From the NCBI RefSeq assembly GCF_001297125.1, contig NZ_LHPC01000044.1, forward strand, positions 124,001-188,000: a stretch of 64,000 bases of DNA. The letters run 5' to 3'. Below, piece after piece: positions 9,159-17,368 of this stretch. The notes below the pieces were generated by a model. It was not told the origin of the DNA. It searched no databases and saw nothing but the letters and a program-made list of their open reading frames with translations. Origin of the DNA: Pseudomonas sp. RIT-PI-q (GTDB lineage Bacteria; Pseudomonadota; Gammaproteobacteria; Pseudomonadales; Pseudomonadaceae). Position 1 is the stretch's first letter, and each line of letters begins with the position of its first letter. Both the position numbers and the translations under genes were made by a program.

Positions 9159-9199
9159 GCGAGTGGGGCGCCGGGGCTGGGTAGTCGGTAGGTTGGTAT

Positions 9200-9262
9200 T
9201 TTCCTTTATAAACCTGTTTGACGGTCAGGAAGGTGACTGCTAACTGACGGCGCTGTCAGTTT
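9200..9262 (-). promoter_or_regulatory. Candidate promoter and operator of the RND/two-component operon
   Basis: Upstream of the adaptor gene, an almost perfect 20-bp palindrome (arms AACTGAC and GTCAGTT around GGCGCT, 9242-9261) is followed on the minus strand by CTGACCGTCA and a TATAAA box near 9208-9213. Palindromes with TGAC half-sites are plausible binding sites for OmpR-family metal regulators. The assignment to the operon's own regulator is inference. Confidence 0.4.
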
Positions 9263-9282
9263 CCGCCTGTACGCGCTCGTAC

Positions 9283-9494
9283 TGTAGGAGCTGGCTTGCC
9301 AGCGAAGGCTATATGTCAGGCGGTAGATTTTTTGCGGGTGTACATATCCATTTCTGCGGTAACGGCCTCTTCCGGTTTCGCCCTAACTTGTAGGAGCTGG
9401 CTTGCCAGCGAAGGCTGTGTGTCAGGCGACAGATTTTTTGAAGGTGTACATATCCATTCCTGCGGTAACGGCCGCTATTGGTTTCGCCCTTACG
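9283..9494. repeat. Two tandem 106-bp direct repeats, each carrying a REP arm
   Basis: The block starting TGTAGGAGCTGGCTTGCC at 9283 recurs at 9389 with a few substitutions, including the downstream strings GTGTACATATCCATT and TGCGGTAACGGCC. Period 106 bases. No gene is visible here: the short frames are fragments of the repeat. Confidence 0.85.
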
Positions 9495-10202
9495 GCGAGT
9501 CACTTGGAAAAGCCCCAAGTAACCAAGGGCTCTTGCCCCTTTCGTTCGGTGCCTCGCCTAGGCTCGGCATGCCCTCGCTCCGGTCCTGCTCCGTGGGCCC
9601 GCCGCCATCGGCCATCCCTGGCCGGGGGCGGCTAACCCGGCATCCATGCCGGGTTGCCCACTGCGCAGAACCTGCGCTCGGCCTCACGATGGGGCGCTCA
9701 GATCAAGATCAAAAGCCAAGGCGAGCTAACGCTCGGCCTGATGAGTGGTGAAAAGCCGAAGCTGCACACCGGTCTGTTTCTGTAGGAGCTGGCTTGCCAG
9801 CGAAAACGGGCTGACAGCCAACCAATTTCTCGCAGGTGTCCCCCGTTCAAATTTGGGAGCGAGCCTGCTCGCGAAGCTGTTGATCTTGCCGTTGCCGTTG
9901 CCGTTGCCGTTGCTGTGGCTGTGGTTGTGGTTTTTGAACTTGATCTTGATCTGCCGCCCCTTTCCCAGAGGCCGAACGCAGGCGTTGCGCAGGGGGCACC
10001 GCGGCAAGGATGCCGCGGTAGCCGCCCCGGCCATGGATGGCCGATGGCGGCGGGCCCCCGGAGCAATGCCGGAGTGAGGGCATGCCGAGCCTTAGCGAGG
10101 CACCGAATGGAGGGGCAAAGCCTTTTGCTTACTTTTCGGCGTCTGGAAAAGTGAGTCGCTGTAAGAGCGAAACCATAAGCAGCCGTTACCGCAGCAACGG
10201 AT
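9452..10202. repeat. Large imperfect inverted repeat, about 260-base arms
   Basis: The sequence at 9452-9715 reappears in reverse complement at 9937-10202. Shared strings include TTCGGTGCCTCGC, GGCTCGGCATGCCCTC and CCCGCCGCCATCGGCCATCC. The arms differ by many substitutions and small gaps. This looks like an old, dispersed intergenic repeat family present in two opposite copies. The conserved short frame MPSLR-S/H-CSxGPPPSAI in both arms is probably a by-product of sequence conservation. Confidence 0.75.
9889..9945. repeat. Hexanucleotide microsatellite
   Basis: TTGCCG is repeated about four times and then drifts into GTGGCT/GTGGTT variants in the loop of the large inverted repeat. Such tracts are prone to length change. 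No coding function is visible. Confidence 0.75.
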
Positions 10203-10209
10203 ATGTGCA

Positions 10210-10493
10210 CCTGAAAAAGAATGGTTGGCTACCAGGCCGCCATCGCAGGCAAGCCAGCTCCCACATTTGGACTTTGTACATCTGCAAGAGAATGGTCGGC
10301 TATCAGGCCGCCTTCGCTGGCAAGCCAGCTCCTACATTTGAATGGGGTGCATCTGCAAGAGATTGGTTGGCTGTCAGGCCGCCATCGCTGGCAAGCCAGC
10401 TCCTACATTTGAATGGGGTGCATCTGCAAGAGAATGGTCGGCTACCAGGCCGCCATCGCGAGTAGGCTCGCTCCCACATTTGGGCTGTGTACA
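10210..10493. repeat. Four tandem 71-bp repeats, each containing a REP arm
   Basis: Units begin near 10210, 10281, 10352 and 10423 at the string TCTGCAAGAG (diverged in the first unit). Each carries GGCCGCC(A/T)TCGC and a GGCAAGCCAGCTCC REP arm in the same orientation. The fourth unit ends with a GAGTAGGCTCGCTCCC variant. Because all arms are in one orientation they do not form the usual hairpin pairs. The block sits directly downstream of the LysR gene stop codon. Confidence 0.85.
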
Positions 10494-10510
10494 TCCGCAT
10501 AACCGCGAAC

Positions 10511-11479
10511 TCAATTCGCCACCCGAACCCCACCCATGCTCCCGCTCAGTTCATAGGCCGTGAGTTCTGCCTGGTGCGCCGCCAATATCTCCGGCAGCGA
10601 ACCACGCAAGTACTCGACCCAGGTCTTGATCTTCGCATCCAGGTATTGCCGCGATGGGTAGATCGCATACAGGTTCAGTTCCTGCGAGCGATATTTGGGC
10701 ATCACCCGTACCAGACTGCCGTTGCGCAACCCTTCAATCGCCGCATACACCGGCAAAACCCCAACCCCCATGCCACTGGTAATCGCAGTCTTCATCGCAT
10801 CAGCAGAGTTCACCAGAAACGGCGAGCTGTTGATGGTGACCATCTCCTGACCCTCAGGCCCGTCGAAGGTCCACTTCTCCAGCGGAATCACCGGGCTCAC
10901 CAGCCGCAAACAAGCGTGGTTCAGCAGGTCGCTGGGTTTCTGCGCGCAGCCGTTAACTTTCACATACGCCGGCGAGGCGCACACGATGCTGTAGGTGATG
11001 CCCAGGCGCTGCGAGACGAAACCCGAGTCCGGCAGTTCGCTGGCCAGCACGATGGACACGTCGTAGCCCTCGTCCAGCAAGTCCGGCACGCGGTTGGCCA
11101 TGGTCAAGTCGAAAGTGACGTCGGGGTGGGTCTTGCGGTAACGGGCAATAGCGTCGATCACGAAGTGCTGACCGATGCCGGTCATGGTGTGCACTTTGAG
11201 CTGCCCGGCCGGGCGCGCGTGGGCGTCGCTGGCTTCGGCTTCGGCTTCTTCGACGTAGGCCAGAATCTGCTCACAGCGCAGCAAATAGCGCTTGCCGGCT
11301 TCGGTCAGGGCGATACGACGAGTGGTGCGGTTGAGCAAGCGGGTTTGCAGGTGGGCTTCCAGGTTGGAGACCGCGCGCGAGACGTTGGCCGTGGTGGTGT
11401 CGAGTTGCACGGCGGCGGCGGTGAAGCTGCCGGCCTCGGCCACGTAACTGAAGGCGCGCATGTTTTGCAAAGTGTCCAT
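10511..11479 (-). CDS. LysR-family transcriptional regulator, probable regulator of the divergent efflux operon
   Basis: 322 residues. The N-terminal winged helix (MRAFSYVAEAGSFTAAAVQL, then ANVSRAVSNLEAHLQTRLLN) is followed by a linker helix and a type 2 periplasmic-binding-like effector domain (GMGVGVLPVYAAIEG near residue 235). It is transcribed away from the outer-membrane factor/FUSC/DUF1656/HlyD operon, the arrangement seen for AaeR and the aae genes, so it probably senses an aromatic acid and activates that operon. The ATG at 11479 is the natural start; the N-terminus MDTLQNMRAF matches the family. Confidence 0.88.
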   Translation of the reverse strand: MDTLQNMRAFSYVAEAGSFTAAAVQLDTTTANVSRAVSNLEAHLQTRLLNRTTRRIALTEAGKRYLLRCEQILAYVEEAEAEASDAHARPAGQLKVHTMTGIGQHFVIDAIARYRKTHPDVTFDLTMANRVPDLLDEGYDVSIVLASELPDSGFVSQRLGITYSIVCASPAYVKVNGCAQKPSDLLNHACLRLVSPVIPLEKWTFDGPEGQEMVTINSSPFLVNSADAMKTAITSGMGVGVLPVYAAIEGLRNGSLVRVMPKYRSQELNLYAIYPSRQYLDAKIKTWVEYLRGSLPEILAAHQAELTAYELSGSMGGVRVAN

Positions 11480-11640
11480 GGGGTGCTCTCTGGGCGAATG
11501 ACAAATTGTGACACGAAGTTTCTGCTTTTTTACAGGCGACTAAAGGTGGACCAACGGATTATCGCGCGAACGGTAACAAAGATTCACAGGAATCCCGGCT
11601 TATCGCCAACAAGGCACACCCCTAGAATTGCGCCAATCCC

Positions 11641-11732
11641 TGTAGGAGCGAGGCTTGCCCGCGAAGAGGCCATCACTTTCAACATTGATGTTGGCTGACA
11701 CACCGCCTTCGCGGGCAAGCCTCGCTCCTACA
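11641..11732. repeat. REP inverted pair between LysR and the efflux operon
   Basis: Arms at 11641-11666 and 11708-11732 are reverse complements of the GCGGGCAAGCCTCGCTCC class. The pair lies inside the divergent promoter region, immediately upstream of the GTG start at 11772. Confidence 0.85.
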
Positions 11733-11771
11733 AGAATCTTGTGCCTCCCCCCACCTCAGGAATTTTCAGCA

Positions 11772-13283
11772 GTGCCGCGTCGCATCAGCAGAGCGCTTCA
11801 GACGCTCAGTGTTTTGGCTTTAACCCTGGCAATCAGCGGCTGCATCGGAACCGGAGGTATTGCCCCACAGGGCAAGGCACTGGAGGCCAATTCATTGGCC
11901 ACCGACGAAGCGATCCAGAGCGCCGCTCAGGATGCACACTGGCCCACCGCCCAATGGTGGCAGGCTTATGGCGACCCGCAACTGAACCGTTGGATCGACC
12001 TCGCCGTGCAAGGCAGCCCGACCATGGCCATGGCTACCGCGCGGGTGCGTCAGGCCAAGTCCATGGCCGGTATCACCGAGTCGGCGGAGTCGTTGCAGAT
12101 CAATGGCGAATCCACGCTCAAGCGCCACAACTGGCCGACCGATCAGTTCTACGGGCCGGGCGAGCTGGCCAACACCACCACGTGGGACAACAACGCTGCG
12201 CTGGGCTTCAGCTATGCCCTCGACCTCTGGGGCCGCGAAAGCAACGCCACCGAGCGCGCCGTCGACATGGCTCACATGACTGCCGCCGAAGCGCGACTGG
12301 CCCAACTCGAATTGCAGAACAACATCGTTCGCGCCTACATCGAACTCTCGTTGCATTACGCGCAACGAGACATTGTCGAGGCGACCTTGAAGCAGCAACA
12401 GCAGATTCTCGACCTGGCGCAGAAACGCCTGAACGGTGGGATCGGCACGCATTTCGAAGTCAGCCAGGCCGAGACGCCGCTGCCGGAAACCCATCGCCAG
12501 ATCGATGCGCTGGACGAGGAAATCGCCCTGAGCCGTAATCAACTGGCCGCACTGGCAGGCTTTGGGCCGGGGGAGGGTGCGCAGTTGCAACGGCCGACGT
12601 TGTCGTTGGGGGCGGCGCTGAAGCTGCCGTCGTCGCTGCCGGCACAATTGCTCGGTCAGCGTCCGGACGTGGTTGCCAGTCGCTGGCAAGTGGCGGCCCA
12701 GGCACGGGGCATCGATGTTGCCCACGCCGGTTTCTACCCTAACGTCGATCTGGTCGGCAGCCTTGGCTACATGGCCACCGGCGGCGGGGCGCTGGAGTTC
12801 CTGACCGGCAAGAAGCTCAACTACAGCGTCGGCCCGGCGATCTCGCTGCCGATCTTCGACGGCGGCCGTTTGCGTTCGGAGTTGGGCGAAGCCTCGGCCG
12901 GGTATGACATCGCCGTGGCCAAGTACAACCAGACGCTGGTCAACGCGCTGAAAAACATCTCCGACCAGTTGATCCGACGCGAGTCCATGGACAAGCAGCA
13001 GGCGTTCGCCGCCGAGTCGGTGGCCACCGCGCAGAAGACTTACGACATCGCGATGGTCGCCTATCAGCGTGGCCTCACCGACTACCTCAACGTGCTGAAC
13101 GCCCAGACGCTGTTGTTCAAACAGCAGCAAGTCCAGCAGCAGGTTCAGGCGGCACGCCTGAGTGCGCATGCCGAGTTGGTGACGGCGCTCGGTGGCGGGC
13201 TCGGTGCCGGCAGCGATGTGCCGAAAGACAGTCAGACCGCGGCACCCAAAACTCCGGTCCTGCTTAAAAGCATCATGAATTGA
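11772..13283 (+). CDS. Outer-membrane factor lipoprotein, NodT/OprM family
   Basis: 503 residues. The lipoprotein signal (LSVLALTLAISGC) puts the acylated Cys at about residue 24. Two OEP domains follow, with QWWQAYGDPQLNRWIDLAVQ early and LLGQRPDVVASRWQVAAQAR in the middle, both hallmarks of this channel family. It forms the TolC-like trimeric exit duct for the pump encoded downstream. I choose the GTG at 11772 because CAGGAA lies about 10 bases upstream and longer frames run into REP sequence. It is first in an operon with FUSC, DUF1656 and HlyD genes. It may also serve the RND pump at 4.9-9.2 kb, which lacks its own channel. Confidence 0.9.
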   Translation: MPRRISRALQTLSVLALTLAISGCIGTGGIAPQGKALEANSLATDEAIQSAAQDAHWPTAQWWQAYGDPQLNRWIDLAVQGSPTMAMATARVRQAKSMAGITESAESLQINGESTLKRHNWPTDQFYGPGELANTTTWDNNAALGFSYALDLWGRESNATERAVDMAHMTAAEARLAQLELQNNIVRAYIELSLHYAQRDIVEATLKQQQQILDLAQKRLNGGIGTHFEVSQAETPLPETHRQIDALDEEIALSRNQLAALAGFGPGEGAQLQRPTLSLGAALKLPSSLPAQLLGQRPDVVASRWQVAAQARGIDVAHAGFYPNVDLVGSLGYMATGGGALEFLTGKKLNYSVGPAISLPIFDGGRLRSELGEASAGYDIAVAKYNQTLVNALKNISDQLIRRESMDKQQAFAAESVATAQKTYDIAMVAYQRGLTDYLNVLNAQTLLFKQQQVQQQVQAARLSAHAELVTALGGGLGAGSDVPKDSQTAAPKTPVLLKSIMN

Positions 13284-13293
13284 ACACAAAACC

Positions 13294-13383
13294 TGTGGGA
13301 GCGAGCTTGCTCGCGATGACTGCGGGTCAGTCGACATCATTGTTGAATGTCAGACCGCAATCGCGAGCAAGCTCGCTCCCACA
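13294..13383. repeat. REP inverted pair between the channel and pump genes
   Basis: Arms TGTGGGAGCGAGCTTGCTCG (13294 onward) and its reverse complement ending at 13383 are almost perfect. It lies within the operon, between the outer-membrane factor and FUSC genes, and may change relative expression. Confidence 0.85.
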
Positions 13384-13438
13384 GGGATTGCGTCTTGACT
13401 GAATCTCAGCACAACCTTTGACCATTGAGCAGGATTCC

Positions 13439-15631
13439 ATGACTCCCTTGCCCGCACCTTTGCGCTGGCTGTATTCCCTTGAATGGCGCCGGGGTTTCTT
13501 CGACTGGGCGCGCAGCGATGGCGTGACCTGGGTGTACATTTTCAAAGTGCTGTTCGCCGCGTTCCTGACCCTGTGGCTGGCCATGCGTCTGGAATTGCCG
13601 CAGCCGCGCACGGCGATGATCACCGTGTTCATCGTCATGCAACCGCAAAGCGGCCACGTGTTGGCCAAGAGCTTTTATCGCTTCCTCGGCACTTTGACCG
13701 GGTCGGCGGTGATGGTGGCGTTGATTGCCTTGTTTGCGCAAAACACCGAACTGTTCCTTGGCTCGCTGGCGATCTGGGTCGGCATCTGCTCGGCCGGTGC
13801 GGCACGTTATCGCAACTTCCGCGCCTACGGTTTTGTGCTCGCCGGCTACACCGCGGCGATGGTCGGCTTGCCCGCCTTGGCGCACCCGGACGGCGCGTTC
13901 ATGGCGGCGGTCTGGCGGGTGCTGGAAATCTCCCTGGGGATTCTCTGCTCGACCCTGATCAGCGCCGCGATCCTGCCGCAAACCGCCAGCGCGGCGATGC
14001 GCAACGCGCTGTATCAACGCTTCGGCGTGTTCGCCTTGTTCGTCACCGATGGCTTGCGTGGGCGCAGCAAACGCGACGCCTTTGAAGCCAGCAACGTGCG
14101 CTTCATCGCCGAAGCGGTGGGCCTGGAAGGGCTGCGCAGCGTCACCGTATTCGAAGACCCGCACATGCGCCGACGCAACGGTCGACTCAGTCGCTTGAAC
14201 AGCGAGTTCATGGGCATCACCACGCGCTTCAACGCCTTGCACCAACTGCTCGAACGCTTGCGCAGCAGCGGCACCGATCATGTGGTTGCGGCGATCAAAC
14301 CGGGTTTGCAGGACCTCGCCGAATTGCTCGACGGCTTCACCGGTCGAGCCTTGACCGATGCCGATGCCCGACGCTTGGTGATCGCGCTGACCACCTACAA
14401 AGAAGGTTTGCCGGCGCGGGTTCGCAGCCTGCGCGCGACCTTTCAGGAGAGTGATCCCAGCGACGCCGAACAACTGGATTTCCACACGGCCTACGAGTTG
14501 CTCTACCGCTTCGTCGACGACTTGCACAGTTATGCACAGACCCACGCGTCGCTGGCCGATCACAGCCACGAACGCGAGCAATGGGATGAGCCGTTCACCC
14601 CGCAAACCAACTGGATGGCGTCGGCCGCATCGGGGATTCGCGCGGCGTTCATTCTGGTGGTGCTGGGCAGTTATTGGGTCGCCACAGCCTGGCCGAGCGG
14701 GGCGACCATGACCCTGATCGCCGCCGCCACCGTCGGTCTTTCCGCCGCCACGCCGAACCCGAAGCGCATGGCGTTTCAGATGGCCTGCGGGACGTTCCTC
14801 GGGGCGTTGATCGGCTTCTTCGAGATGTTTTTCATCTTCCCGTGGATCGACGGTTTTCCGTTGCTGTGCGTGATGCTGGCGCCGGTGATCGTGCTCGGTT
14901 CGTTCCTGACGTCGCGGCCGCAATATGCCGGTGTCGGCCTCGGTTTGCTGATCTTCTTCAGCACCGGTTCGGTGCCGGACAACCTCACGGTCTACAACCC
15001 TTACGCGTTCATCAACGACTACATCGCCATGGTGCTCGGCATGCTGGTGTGCGCCGCGGCTGGGGCGATCATATTACCGCCCAACAGTCGCTGGTTGTGG
15101 CGTCGGCTCGAGCAGGATCTGCGCGGCCAGGTGGTGTATGCCATCAGCGGCAAGCTCAAGGGCCTGGCGTCGGGTTTTGAAAGCAGCACCCGCGACCTGT
15201 TGCATCAGGCCTACGGTCTCGCCATGGGGCAGCCGCAGGTGCAGCGGGACTTGCTGCGCTGGATGTTCGTGGTGCTGGAAGTCGGGCACGCGATCATCGA
15301 GTTGCGCAAGGAACAGGCGATCCTGCCGGTGCACCCAGCCTATGCCGAATCGCAGCCGTGGCGTCAGGCGATCCGGGTGATGGGCCGCTCGCTGGTGCGG
15401 CTGTTCCTGCAGCCGAGCCAGAGCAATCTGGAGCGCGGACTGATTGCCGTCGACCATGCGATCAGCCGCGTGCAAGCGACCGATGAACCTTTCGCCCCGC
15501 ACTTCGACACCTCGGCGTTGCGCCGGGTGAAGAGCTACCTGCACTTCATCCGCACCTCGTTGCTCGACCCGCAATCACCGCTCGCCGCCTATGCCGCCAG
15601 CAAGCCCCAAGGACTTGAACATGCCTCGTGA
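13439..15631 (+). CDS. FUSC/AaeB-family aromatic acid exporter, inner-membrane component
   Basis: 730 residues. Two similar membrane halves: about six helices in residues 30-180 (VFIVMQPQSGHVLAKSFYR is the typical PET/FUSC signature) and a second set from about residue 400 (GATMTLIAAATVGLSAATP). Each half is followed by a cytoplasmic helical domain. Family members (AaeB, p-hydroxybenzoate efflux) expel aromatic carboxylic acids with an HlyD-type adaptor. The ATG at 13439 is chosen over an upstream TTG because AGGA precedes it by 5-6 bases. Its stop overlaps the next gene's start. Confidence 0.9.
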   Translation: MTPLPAPLRWLYSLEWRRGFFDWARSDGVTWVYIFKVLFAAFLTLWLAMRLELPQPRTAMITVFIVMQPQSGHVLAKSFYRFLGTLTGSAVMVALIALFAQNTELFLGSLAIWVGICSAGAARYRNFRAYGFVLAGYTAAMVGLPALAHPDGAFMAAVWRVLEISLGILCSTLISAAILPQTASAAMRNALYQRFGVFALFVTDGLRGRSKRDAFEASNVRFIAEAVGLEGLRSVTVFEDPHMRRRNGRLSRLNSEFMGITTRFNALHQLLERLRSSGTDHVVAAIKPGLQDLAELLDGFTGRALTDADARRLVIALTTYKEGLPARVRSLRATFQESDPSDAEQLDFHTAYELLYRFVDDLHSYAQTHASLADHSHEREQWDEPFTPQTNWMASAASGIRAAFILVVLGSYWVATAWPSGATMTLIAAATVGLSAATPNPKRMAFQMACGTFLGALIGFFEMFFIFPWIDGFPLLCVMLAPVIVLGSFLTSRPQYAGVGLGLLIFFSTGSVPDNLTVYNPYAFINDYIAMVLGMLVCAAAGAIILPPNSRWLWRRLEQDLRGQVVYAISGKLKGLASGFESSTRDLLHQAYGLAMGQPQVQRDLLRWMFVVLEVGHAIIELRKEQAILPVHPAYAESQPWRQAIRVMGRSLVRLFLQPSQSNLERGLIAVDHAISRVQATDEPFAPHFDTSALRRVKSYLHFIRTSLLDPQSPLAAYAASKPQGLEHAS

Positions 15632-15821
15632 AATCGCCTTCCACGGCGTGTACATGCCGACCATGACGCTGATGTTTTTCATCGCGGCGGCGCTGGCCTG
15701 GGCACTGGACCGGTTCCTCTCCGGGTTCGATTTGTACCGCTTTTTCTGGCACCCGGCGCTGCTGCGCCTGAGCCTGTTTACCTGTCTGTTCGGCGCCCTG
15801 GCGCTGACTGTTTACCGTTGA
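15621..15821 (+). CDS. DUF1656 small membrane protein (AaeX-like)
   Basis: 66 residues with two predicted membrane helices (MPTMTLMFFIAAALAWALDR and LSLFTCLFGALALTVYR). The N-terminus PREIAFHGVYMP is characteristic of DUF1656/AaeX proteins, which are almost always encoded between FUSC pumps and HlyD adaptors. The ATG at 15621 overlaps the last codons of the FUSC gene, indicating translational coupling. Its molecular role is unknown; it probably belongs to the pump complex. Confidence 0.9.
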   Translation: MPREIAFHGVYMPTMTLMFFIAAALAWALDRFLSGFDLYRFFWHPALLRLSLFTCLFGALALTVYR

Positions 15822-15831
15822 GAACACTCTG

Positions 15832-16695
15832 ATGAAAAAGCTCTTCAGCCTGCTCGCCACCCTGCTGGTGCTGGCCCTCGCGATATGGATCGGCCGGACC
15901 CTCTGGGTGCATTACATGGACACGCCGTGGACCCGCGACGGCCGGGTGCGCGCCGACATCATCAACGTCGCCGCCGACGTCACCGGCGAAGTGGTGGACG
16001 TGCCGGTGCGTGACAACCAATTGGTCAAGAAGGGCGATTTGCTGATGCAGATCGACCCGGAGCACTACCGCATCGCGGTCAAGCAGGCGCAGTCGCTGGT
16101 GGCCTCACGCAAGTCGACGTGGGAAATGCGCAAGGTCAACGCCCATCGTCGCGCCGACATGGACAACCTGGTGATCTCCAAGGAAAACCGCGACGACGCC
16201 AGCAACATCGCCGACTCGGCCCTGGCCGATTACCAGCATGCCCAGGCGCAACTCGAAGCCGCCGAACTCAACCTCAAACGCACCGAAGTCCGCGCGGCGG
16301 TGGATGGCTATGTGACCAACCTCAACGTCCATCGCGGCGACTACGCACGCATCGGCGAAGCGAAAATGGCTGTGGTCGACATGAACTCGTTCTGGGTCTA
16401 CGGCTTCTTCGAAGAAACCAAACTGCCCCATGTGCGGGTCGGCGATAAGGCGGACATGCAGCTGATGAGCGGCGAAGTGCTGAAGGGGCATGTGGAGAGT
16501 ATTTCGCGCGGCATCTACGATCGTGATAACCCGGAAAGCCGTGAGCTGATTGCCGATGTGAACCCGACGTTTAACTGGGTGCGGCTGGCGCAACGGGTGC
16601 CGGTGCGGATTCACATTGATGAAGTGCCGGATGGGGTGCTGTTGGCGGCGGGGATTACTTGTACGGTGGTGGTTAAGCAAGGTGATGGTGCATAG
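15832..16695 (+). CDS. HlyD-family periplasmic adaptor (AaeA-like)
   Basis: 287 residues. An N-terminal membrane anchor (LFSLLATLLVLALAIWIGRT) is followed by a biotinyl-lipoyl first half (VRADIINVAADVTGEVVDVP), a coiled-coil hairpin, the second half (VRAAVDGYVTNLNVHRGDYA) and a C-terminal beta-barrel. It connects the FUSC permease to the NodT-type channel. It starts 10 bases after the DUF1656 stop and is the last gene of the operon; a REP pair follows. Confidence 0.92.
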   Translation: MKKLFSLLATLLVLALAIWIGRTLWVHYMDTPWTRDGRVRADIINVAADVTGEVVDVPVRDNQLVKKGDLLMQIDPEHYRIAVKQAQSLVASRKSTWEMRKVNAHRRADMDNLVISKENRDDASNIADSALADYQHAQAQLEAAELNLKRTEVRAAVDGYVTNLNVHRGDYARIGEAKMAVVDMNSFWVYGFFEETKLPHVRVGDKADMQLMSGEVLKGHVESISRGIYDRDNPESRELIADVNPTFNWVRLAQRVPVRIHIDEVPDGVLLAAGITCTVVVKQGDGA

Positions 16696-16715
16696 CTTGT
16701 AGACCGAGTCGCGCC

Positions 16716-16800
16716 CTTCGCGGGCAAGCCTCGCTCCTACATTTAACCGAGTTCTCTCAGGAGGATGCGATCGAATGTGGGAGCGGGCTTGCCCGCGATG
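16716..16800. repeat. REP inverted pair after the HlyD gene
   Basis: Arms of the GCGGGCAAGC class lie at 16716-16742 and 16776-16800, with GCCTCGCTCC in one and GGGAGCGGGC in the other, so two subtypes are paired. They lie between convergent genes. Confidence 0.75.
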
Positions 16801-16832
16801 GGCGCGCCTCGGTCATCCGCCGGGTGAAAAAA

Positions 16833-17231
16833 TCACCCGTTGCAGAACGTCTCCTGCAAGTGCCGCCAAACCACCTTGCCACCGGCCTGTTTCTCAAACA
16901 CCACGGTCGAGCGCCGATCCGAGTGCAGTCCGGTCGCATCGGTTTGTTGTTCGCGGTAACTCACGGTTGCGCCCGTGTCGTGCAGCGCAATGCCACGCAA
17001 CTCACTGAGCTCGATGCGGAACCCGAGTTTCCTGCCACCCGCCAGCAGGAACAATTCGTTCAACGCGTCGAAATCCAGCACCCGGCCCAACGGCGAGACC
17101 ATGGAAAACTGCGGGGAAAAACGCGTCAGCAGGTGTTCAAGTTCGCTCGCCTCCCGCTCCTCGGCCAGCCACTGTTCGATGGCGATATGGGCCTGGATCA
17201 CTTCGTCGAAGTATTCGGTGTAGTCGGTCAT
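16833..17231 (-). CDS. DUF4440 / NTF2-like small protein
   Basis: 132 residues. An alpha+beta fold of the NTF2/SnoaL type is suggested by the long N-terminal helix (AHIAIEQWLAEEREASELEH), the FSMVSPLGRVLDF strand pair and the C-terminal strand VVWRHLQETF. No catalytic residues can be assigned. The ATG at 17231 (MTDYTEYFDE) is chosen because upstream sequence in the same frame is REP-derived. It is monocistronic, convergent with the HlyD operon, and its function is unknown. Confidence 0.75.
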   Translation of the reverse strand: MTDYTEYFDEVIQAHIAIEQWLAEEREASELEHLLTRFSPQFSMVSPLGRVLDFDALNELFLLAGGRKLGFRIELSELRGIALHDTGATVSYREQQTDATGLHSDRRSTVVFEKQAGGKVVWRHLQETFCNG

Positions 17232-17268
17232 GTGGCTTCCTGAAATTATGTGGAGTCTGTTCTGACGC

Positions 17269-17352
17269 CTTCGCGGGCAAGCCTCGCTCCTACAGGTGAT
17301 GCACAACATTCAAAATGGCGCTAATCCTGTAGGAGCGAGGCTTGCCCGCGAA
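17269..17352. repeat. REP inverted pair
   Basis: Arms at 17269-17294 and 17328-17352 (GCGGGCAAGCCTCGCTCC class) lie between the DUF4440-like gene and the SDR gene. Confidence 0.85.
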
Positions 17353-17368
17353 GAACGATAACTCGGTC

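Noticed and set aside
8016..9191. 391-residue plus-strand frame over the RND adaptor gene
   Set aside because: Antisense shadow of a well-supported HlyD-like adaptor with correct motifs and operon overlap.
9296..9751. Short conserved-looking proteins in the repeat island (both strands)
   Set aside because: They translate REP arms and a dispersed noncoding repeat; the similarity between them is explained by DNA-level repetition.
10210..10493. CRISPR array
   Set aside because: The 71-bp units are head-to-tail near-identical over their full length, without unique spacers, and no cas gene is present.
13406..14923. 505-residue minus-strand frame over the FUSC gene
   Set aside because: Antisense shadow; Arg/His/Gln-rich, no start signal, and the FUSC frame is coherent from end to end.
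10511..16695. New efflux system of channel, FUSC, DUF1656 and HlyD genes
   Set aside because: This set is the known AaeAB-type aromatic acid efflux arrangement with a LysR regulator; unusual only in its REP insertions.
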